Positions 28,201 through 37,200 of a DNA stretch of 64,000 nucleotides are shown piece after piece (the first letter of the stretch is position 1; each line of letters opens with the position of its first letter). Where the stretch lies: positions 1 to 64,000 of the forward strand of contig VZSE01004127.1 in assembly GCA_013398275.1 (NCBI GenBank). Reading direction: 5' to 3'. Made by a program: the position numbers and the translations under genes. The notes beneath the pieces are model-generated. The model was not told the DNA's origin. It was given only the letters and a program-made list of their open reading frames with translations, and made no database searches. This DNA comes from Promerops cafer. Its lineage: Eukaryota > Chordata > Aves > Passeriformes > Nectariniidae.

Positions 28201-31200
28201 AACATCCAGAAGTGTTTGAAGGGCAGACCTTTATACCATGTGCTCTTTCTTGCATCTGCTTTGCCCTTTTTAAAGGTGCCAGGGCAGGGAAGGGTTACAC
28301 TGTACAGATCAGTCAGTAGGTGCAGTTTATAGCTGTTCTTAGGGAGATTTAGAATAGCTTGAAGCAGGATGGTAGATATATGGCTTTAAATCATCTTTCT
28401 GGGCCTGTTTCAGCTGAACTGACCTGCCACTTACCTTTGGCTGCTGTGACATCCTGAGTTTTCCCTTGATCAGCCTGTTTGATACCGAGCTGCCCAGAGG
28501 TTCTCAGTGTGTTTTAGCAGCTCTGTGGTACATACAGTGTGAAAGCTCTCTCTTGATCATGACAAATTCTATCATTTGGATTTGTATGTAATTGTACTTA
28601 AGATTGTCTTTCCTGATTTGTGCTTCCATGTATTATTTCCTCCCCTTTTAACTTCTTTAGGCCTCTCTGTGGATTTTACAGTCTGATGTTGTATGTGCTG
28701 CTTGCCTTATTTGCCAGTGCTATTATATCTTTTTAAAAGTGAAATCCACACAAACGTTGCCATTCGTTTCAGGCACCCCTGTATAAAATCTGGGATTGGA
28801 TTCTGGGGTTTTGTTAGTTATTTCAACATCTGGGTTTAGAAATGGGATAAAAGAAATTAGGTTTGATTGACTTGATTCCTTCTTTGGTGCATCCTAAAAG
28901 GAAAACCCTTCAAGTCTCCTTGTTCTCTCACACCCCTTTTGTCTTAAGGCAGCCTTTCTGTTGGAGATCTGGTAATGGTGAATGGATTGCTGTTCCAGCT
29001 TTCTCTGCCCCTGAACTTCCTGGGAACAGTGTACAGAGAGACAAGACAAGCACTGATAGATATGAATACCTTGTTTACACTTCTCAGTGTAGATACCAAA
29101 ATTAAAGTAAGTAGTAGCTTATTTTCCTAAAGTATCTGGGCATTTAGCAGGGCTGTTTGTGATGTTTTTGATGGCAGTGCCATCATTTCACCGTCTTCCA
29201 TTCTTCCAGGTTTAATTTCTATTCATGAAAGAGTTGTTGTGTGTGAGGTTGCTATTCTGCCTCCTCTTTAAGTGCAGTTACTGCAATAGCAGTTAATTTT
29301 TTTTTCTTGCAGAGAAGCAAAAATTGCTTCATGGAAGCTGTGTTTGTATTGAGATTTTTTTTCATTTAAGTATTCATGCCTCGTTCTTGAATTTTTATTG
29401 GTAATTAATGATGCAGAATATATTGCAAAAGAAGTTATGAGGCAGAGTGTTTACAGCAGGAATTTTTACCTCCTTTGGGGAAAAGGAAGAGCAAACTAAT
29501 GTCACTTGTGCAGCAAATTATGATTATTTTCCATATATCTGAGCTGGAGTGTCTGTTTGCCTTTTTCTGAGGTGGGAAAGGGACTGTTGAGCTTGTTGAA
29601 GTGTTGGAGATAATTTCTGGGTAGCAGATAAAGTGGAGCTCTTCTTTTCATAGGACAAAGAGCTGGCTCCACCCCTGCAGATCACCCCCCAGACTGCTTC
29701 CATCGCCTTTGACAATGTGCATTTTGAATACCTGGAGGGGCAGAAAGTCCTTGCTGGAGTGTCCTTTGAAGTCCCTGCAGGAAAGAAAGTGGCCATTGTA
29801 GGAGGTAGTGGGTCAGGGTGGGTAAATGGACTAAATATGCCAATCAATGCAGAATTTAGTTTCTTAAATGTGATGCTGCTTGTGTTTGCACATCAGTCCC
29901 GACTGGAGATTGTAAATGGCAAACCTAATGTAACACTTACTTCAATTCTTTTCAATTTCAGGAAAAGCACTATTGTGAGGTTATTATTTCGTTTCTATGA
30001 ACCTCAGAAAGGAAATATTTATGTCGCTGGACAGAACATCCAAGATGTCAGTTTGGAAAGTCTGAGAAAGGCAATAGGAGTTGTGCCTCAGGTATTCCAT
30101 GCTTCCTTCTCCCCAGACAGTCCATTGGAACAGTAATTCCAGTCTATTGTAATAGTAATTCTCAGTATCTGGCACTGTTCAGTGAAGGCCAGTCCTAATG
30201 CAGTGATGTTGCATGGTGACTTCTAAAGGAACTAGACTTTTTCCCCCCGAGGAAATATTATGTTTTTATATGCATCATCATATAGATCCAATTTCTGAAA
30301 TCTGTTTAAGCCTCCCCATGAGAAACTGCCTCCAGCTTTAAGTGATTTAGCTTTATAGTTGATTACTACCCGTAATGAGTTAGCAAAGTGGTGAAAGTAT
30401 GCATGACATACATATTTAGGACACAAAATCTATTAATCCCTTTTTTGGGAAACAAAATTTCCCCAAACACTTTACCTTCAGGCTGCATAAAGAAAAATAC
30501 AAGCTGTTCTCTATTGATTCTTTCACGGGCTGGGGACAGGCTTGAAGCTGATGTTCATGGCTTCTTCTTTAAAATGTGCTTCCCACGAATGCAGGATGCT
30601 GTTCTCTTCCATAACACCATCTACTACAACCTGCTCTACGGCAGACCGGGCGCCACGGCCGAGGAGGTGCACGCGGTGGCCAGGCTGGCAGGGATCCACG
30701 ACGCCATCCTGAGGATGCCCAACGGCTACAACACCCAGGTCGGGGAGCGAGGACTCAAGCTCTCAGGTTGGCTCCCAGCTTCTTTGTATCCCTTTTGCTG
30801 CCTCAGAGTTTCATGCAGAGTTTAGTCCTCAGGTTTGCTTTTAGTTTATTTAGTTTATAACACAGAATCATTGAGGTGGGAGAAGATGTCCAAGATCAAG
30901 TCCAACCTTTTGAGTAAATGCCACCATGCCCACTAAACCACATCACCAAGTGCCACGTCCACTCCTTTTTGGAACACTTCCAGGGATGGTGACACCACCA
31001 CTGCCCTGGGCAGCCTGTTCCAGTGCAAGACCCTTCAGTGAAGAAATCCTTCCTGTCATCCAACCTGAACCTCCCTTGGAACAGATTGAGCTCGTTCCCT
31101 CTCCTTCTGTCCTTGTTCCCTGGAAGCAGAGCCTGACCCCCCCTGGCTGCCCCGTCCTGTCAGGGAGTTGTGCAGAGCCAGAAGGCCCTGAGCCTCCTTT

Positions 31201-34200
31201 TCTCCTGGCTGAGCCCATTTCCCAGCTCCTTCAGCTGCTCTTTATAGGACTTAAGTTCCAGACCCTTCCCTAGCTCCATTCCCTTCTCTGGACACTCTCC
31301 AGTCCCTCAATGTCCTTGTAGAGAGGAGCCCAAAATACCTACCTGTAAAGGCTAAATATTAATATGAAGGTCTGCAGTTTAAGGCAGCTGTAGTCTGCAA
31401 GATATTCAAAGGAATGTATTTTCAGGGCATAGTGTTAAATGAGATTATAAGTGAGGCTGAAGGTGCATCTAAGTAAAAATGATTTTTCTCATTATCTCTT
31501 TGGGTAGTGGACTAGAATTGGGAACTTTATGTGTGCTTTGGGCCCTGCTCGTGCTGAGGGATGCAGTGGGTGAAGACAGAGGTGCTGTCTGTTGCAGAGA
31601 CAGTTCTGAGGGGGATTGCTTTCTCTGCAGCTGCTGCAGTCAGGAGTCCTGGTGCCTTTCAAACAGGGGATCAGAGGGTACAGCCTGTACCCAGAACGTG
31701 AGTGCAGGACAAAGTGTGCATGCTGCAGAAGGGGATTATGCAGAGACCTAGAAGGGAAATAAAATATGTGAAGCACAGATCTGGGTGAGGGAATAGAAGG
31801 TGCTAAATAGGTACTGGCAGAACTGAAGAGAAACGTGCTAACAATGAAAGATTTGTCTTGTGCTGCCTGTCTCCCCACACTCGTAATTGCTAGAAAAAGG
31901 ATTTGACTGACAATAGGTTTGAAATGTCTTGGTGTTTATAGAAGAATAGAATGGTTTCAGTTGGAGGGAACCTTCTATAAATCACCTAAACCAACCCTCC
32001 TGCTGCGAGCAGGGGCATCTTTCACTAGACCAGGTTGCTCAAAGCCTTAAGTTGAGGTTTAGACTGAATTGTAGGAAAAATTTCTTCACCCAAAGGTTTG
32101 ATCAGACTTCTTGGGGCAGTGGTGGACTCCTCATGCCTGGAGGGATTTAACAGCTGTGTGGATGTGACACTTGGGGACACAGGTCAGTGGTGGCCGTGGT
32201 GGCTGGGGGAACAGTTGGGCTCCATGGTCTTGTGAAGCTTTTCCAACCTGCATGATTCTGTGTCCCTTTCTGAGTCTGGAGCATTGTGTGTGGCTATGTT
32301 GGAGTTTCCTTCTAACCTTGAGACTCCTGTAACGGAGCCTTTCTGAAAATGGGTTCTGCCTTTCCTCCATCCTTCAGTTTGTGCTGCCACTGGGATGGTC
32401 ATAAGCACCCACCTGCCAGTGCTTCCACAAAGGTGGCATTGAGAAAGGTAAGGGAATTGTGTTCATTTACTGCTTTGTTTGTATTTAAAGAAGAAAGACT
32501 ATGTAAAATAGTCAGGAGAAAGACAATGGAATTCTTTTGAGCTATGAGTAGGCTATCTGCCACTGAAAGAACAGCTTCAGTTTCTTATTTTCAACAATTA
32601 GGTGAGTATTGACAAATACCAGTAGTAAACAAGCTTTAGGAATGTGTGCAGCCAGGGTACAGGAGTCTCAGGCCAGTGCTCTCAGAAATGGTGTCATTGT
32701 TCAAAGGATACAAGATATCAAATGGAAGGCTCTGAGTGCCTTCAGTGGCTCTGTAAAAAGCTACTGCTAATTGGAATCTATAGTTCTCTCAATAGTAGAT
32801 TGGCTCCCTAAATTCTTATAAAGATATGTATTGGATTCATTTCAGAATCAGTTTGTGGGTTTTTTTTTTAAGTTGGGTGAGGCTTCTTCAAGTCTAAGGA
32901 GAACACAAAGTCCTGATTTGTTCTGTTATTTTGTGGCAGGAATAGGGTGAGTAAAAGCTATGTGAATTGAAGTGGTTCTATTTAAAATCCAGGGGTTTAT
33001 GTGCACAATGGAAAAACAAGATTTTAGCTGCAATGACAGATTTGCCAATTTAAATGGTGATGTAGCATTTTGTGCAGTTCTTACTGTTCTCAAGGATTGA
33101 TTCATCAAGAATAAAGAATGAAAAACAAATTGTTTGGGTTGTTCCAATTAGAACCCACATCACTGTTGTCTAATAGATGTGTGATAGGCAGAGCTGCAAC
33201 AGCCCCAAATCCCTGACTTTGTGAATGGAACAGTTACTGTGCTGCTGCCCTGAGTGTGAATGGGGAACAACATGAGACAAGTGGATCTGCTGCAAATATG
33301 AGGGATCTGCTTACTGAAATATGTCTTTCAAACATGGATATTGTCAAGCTGTGAGTTTTGAAGATGCTCTACAGGGGAGGGAGGGAGAGCACACTAAAAC
33401 AGACTGAGTAAATCATACAGTTCTAATTGCTCCTGAGTTCTGCCAAAGACAGTTTAAAATGTGAACTGCAGCATTACCACCAATCTTTTAAATGGTTTAT
33501 GAAAGCATGTTCTCTCCTGATAGGAATGGAACATTAACAAGAACATAGTGGTATTAAATGGAATGTTTTGAAGTCTTGAATAAAACAAAGGAGGACAAGT
33601 GCACAAATGTGACGTGTTTGCATTGCATACCAAATGTTTAGCAGATTTTAAGTTCTCAAATGCACCTGTTTTCCTGTCTGTAAAAGTTGCCCTGAGTTAT
33701 TCTTGAGTAGATGTTGGCTGTAAGAATTGTTTAGGAAGGAAACTAGTCTGAAACAGGGTTATATCAGAAACCACCAGGCTGTAGATTGCAGGCTGAAGGT
33801 GGTTTTCAGTACAATATTAAGTGTTCTTGAGTGAAATTTGCCATTATGGGGTGGGAAGTTGGATGAATATCAAGGAGAGGCCTGAAAGACACAATGTGTG
33901 AGCAAGATGCCTGAAATCCAATACAGCAGGTGTGGACAGAGCAGTGGTGAGAGAAAACTGGATTTGTGTGTGCAGAGTTACTGGATGGAGCAGAGCTTAG
34001 GCCAGGTGAATGGGCTCCTACTCCCAGGTGTACAGAGTGAGTAACTGTACAGCATTGTTACTCACCTTTGTCAGACTCTTGCCTTGGAGCAGATACAAAG
34101 TAGTTCTCTGTCCTTTTCCAAAAGGATGAGCAATCTTGAATCACTAAATTTACCAGGGAGCAGGAACTTGTGTGCTATCTTATGTAACATGTCAGACATT

Positions 34201-37200
34201 TGTCAGCAGTGACTATGATGTCTATTAAAAAAAGGAAAAAAAACCCAACAACCAACCCTGAAACATCATGTCGGCTGTTGAATTTAGACTATCACAATTG
34301 TAACTTAATCTTTTTTCTTTTTTTTTCTCTTTCCCCCTCATTCAGGAGGAGAAAAGCAAAGAGTTGCAATTGCTAGAGCAATGTTAAAGGAGCCACTTAT
34401 TTTTCTCTATGATGAAGCCACATCATCTTTAGATTCAATTACAGAAGAGGTAAATTGGGATAAAAAGTTCTAGAATTTAAGTGATACAATGATGTTTGAT
34501 TCTGATGCTTTTCCAAGTTTTTTTCCTCTCAGAATTCTGTTCTTTTTCAAGTGTTTTCTCAGTACTATTAAGAGATGCTGTGTCTAAGCTGTTGTCCTAA
34601 AGCACAGAGCAGAGATGCTCAGTCCATCTGCCTGGAGATAGTGAGGGATAGCAGCTGTCTCTGGGATATTTTCTTTTTCCACTCTGGAAGTCCCATTCAC
34701 ATTCATCCCTTGAAGCTGGTGCAGGTGGCCATGAAGTGTGAAGCTTTTCAGTCCACTTCAGAAGGTGTTTAGATGCCATCTAGCATCCATCAGAAAAGCC
34801 TTCTAAATAGCTGAGACATAATGCAGGACAAACCCCCCTTGTTTGTTGTGCAGTAGATGCAGGTGAGGTAGGTGTGACCTGCAGTGCTGGTGTTCATTTG
34901 TGTTCATTCCACAGGAAGGGCTGTGACATGGATGTGGTGACACTGTGACAGCAGCTGCATCAGCCTTCATAATAACATCTTTGCTTAAGCACAAAACTCC
35001 CAGCACCAGCAGTAATTTCCCAAACTAATGTCATCAAAAATGAGCTAAGCTACAGCTCTGTTCACTTATGCAGATTATTGAGTGAATTTATTGACCTGTA
35101 ATCACTAAATTACTTTCATTTTCCAGATGCAGAGAATCCAGAGGATGAACTGTGCATCCATATAGCACAGCACTGAATTGTAGCACAGCTTCCTCATGGG
35201 CCAGAAATGTCCATATCACACTCAGTTCTCACATTTTTCCTCTCTAGTTTTGTTGTATCTCTGCAAGAATCATAAGCAAAGCAGAAAGTTTCAGAGCAGA
35301 AATGCACTTCGAAGACAGCAAATGAAAATGAGGAAGCAAGAGTATGCCTGGGAATTAAATGTTTTCTGACAAAAATTTTCAGGGAAATAAAGTGGACACT
35401 TCACTTAGAGTAGTGAGTGCACAAATTCCTGGTCAGTGCTCCTTGCAGAGGGGCGTGGTTTGGAAGGTGGCATAGAGCTTACAAAGGAAACACTGGATGG
35501 ATAGATAATTCCCAGAATTGCTCTGCCTTTGTTCCACATTGGCATAATACTGAGAGGGATTTTTTTCTTTAACAAGCATGGGAAAGCATTAATATTACAA
35601 CCACGAGGAGTTCTTATTTTCAGATGCTTTTGCTGCTTGTGTAGCATGGCTCCGTGGGGAAGTTTTTCCTGAAATGAAGTGACACTTCTCTTCCTTTGTC
35701 CCTGGGGATTGCTGTGTTTTTCTGTGAATACAAGCTTTTTTTTTTAGTTTGAGGCTTTAGCAAAACCACAGATATTTCATGTTTGGAACTCTTCTGTTTC
35801 TCCTGTACGTACTTGTGGCTGTTTGTTATTGGGAAGCTGTAGCAGTACCAGAGATGATTTTCAAAACTTATTTACAGTAATTTGCATATTTCCAGCAGCA
35901 TTTTCTTTCTCCTCATCTCACTCAGGAGTGTGTAAGGGTTTGTGTCTATTCCAATCTTGCAGAACATTCTCAAAGCCATGAGGGACATGGTGAAGCACCG
36001 GACGTCCATTTTCATTGCCCACAGGTTGTCCACGGTGGTGGATGCTGATGAGATCATCGTGCTGGATCAGGTGAGGGCTCACCCGGTGCTGTGTGACATT
36101 CACATCATGTCAGGGTTTGGTTTAGGGACTCTGTGTGTCCAGTTTGAATTGTTAGAATCCCACCAAGCTGCTGGAAGTTTTTTCTTTGGAAATGAACTGT
36201 GTTGGAAAATTCCAGCCCAAGCTTGGCACGTATGACTGTCTTGTATGTTCTTTTTATGCCTTACTCTTGCATGTTTTTAATCTAATTTTTTGCATGCTTC
36301 TGTCAGTTGAAGTTTCCTGATGTGTTCCCCAAATTTATGCTTCACTCTCATTGCTCAGTGTCTGTTTTTCACATCCATCCATTTTTTCCTCTCAGTGGAA
36401 AGAGAGAGGACAGCATGTTCTGTTTCCATGCAGATAGAGCTATTGCAGAATTGTTCCACCTAATTATGTTAAAAATCTGAGCACCATTCTCTGTTGTACC
36501 TGCAGAAAAGTGTGATTGTTCCCTTTCTGTAGGCTTCTTTTCTAAGAAAAAACCAACATGTTTCAACATTTGATTGCCTAGTATCAGTGTTCACCTGTTA
36601 CCTCATGCTCATCCAAAGTCCATTTTTTCTCTATTATCCATATCTGGCAAGAGATCTAAAATAAACAAATGTCCTTATGATAACTTCATAATCATTCTTT
36701 TAACTGATAATGCTGACAGTACAGTGCTCTAATCTGCTGATAATAGATGTTAAATTTATCTCTGCATTCATTTTTATCAGTTGCTATTTATAAGCTTGTG
36801 CTCATAGGTGTCTTTAGTGACTTAAAATACACATCTAAAAGCAAATAAATTATTCTTACACTACACTCAGTGATTTCATGGACAGTTAGAACCATATCTT
36901 ATGAAATAGTGACATTTGCTACACAAAACTCAGCTTTATATGAATCTCAGGATGAAGTAGTGGAATAAATCACTTGCAGTGCTCCATGGAGTTTTTATTT
37001 GTTTTTGATCTGCTTTGTTTTTACAGCTTTTGCTGAAAAACCCTTTCCTAAGGTGTATCCTTCCTACAAGTGCACGTTAAAACATCTCACAAACCTTTTG
37101 TAACGTGTCACAAGGCAATTGGCAGCTTTTTGTTTTCCATGCAAGTTTTCACAGTTTCCTGAGAGCATGTTTGGTGTTGTAGTATAACTGTTAAATTAAA

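Larger units (their letters stand above)
30767..34345 (+). other. ABCB7: ABCB7 intron 13
   Basis: 3,579 bp. It holds three CR1 fragments between 30.86 and 32.27 kb; the remaining 2 kb is AT-rich with no recognised element. It splits the signature motif codon LS-G|GE. The acceptor is preceded by a long T/C tract from about 34310. Confidence 0.85.

Noticed and set aside
28941..28952. Alternative acceptor four bases into exon 10 (AAG|GCAG)
   Set aside because: Use of the second AG would shift the frame; the first AG gives the conserved protein.
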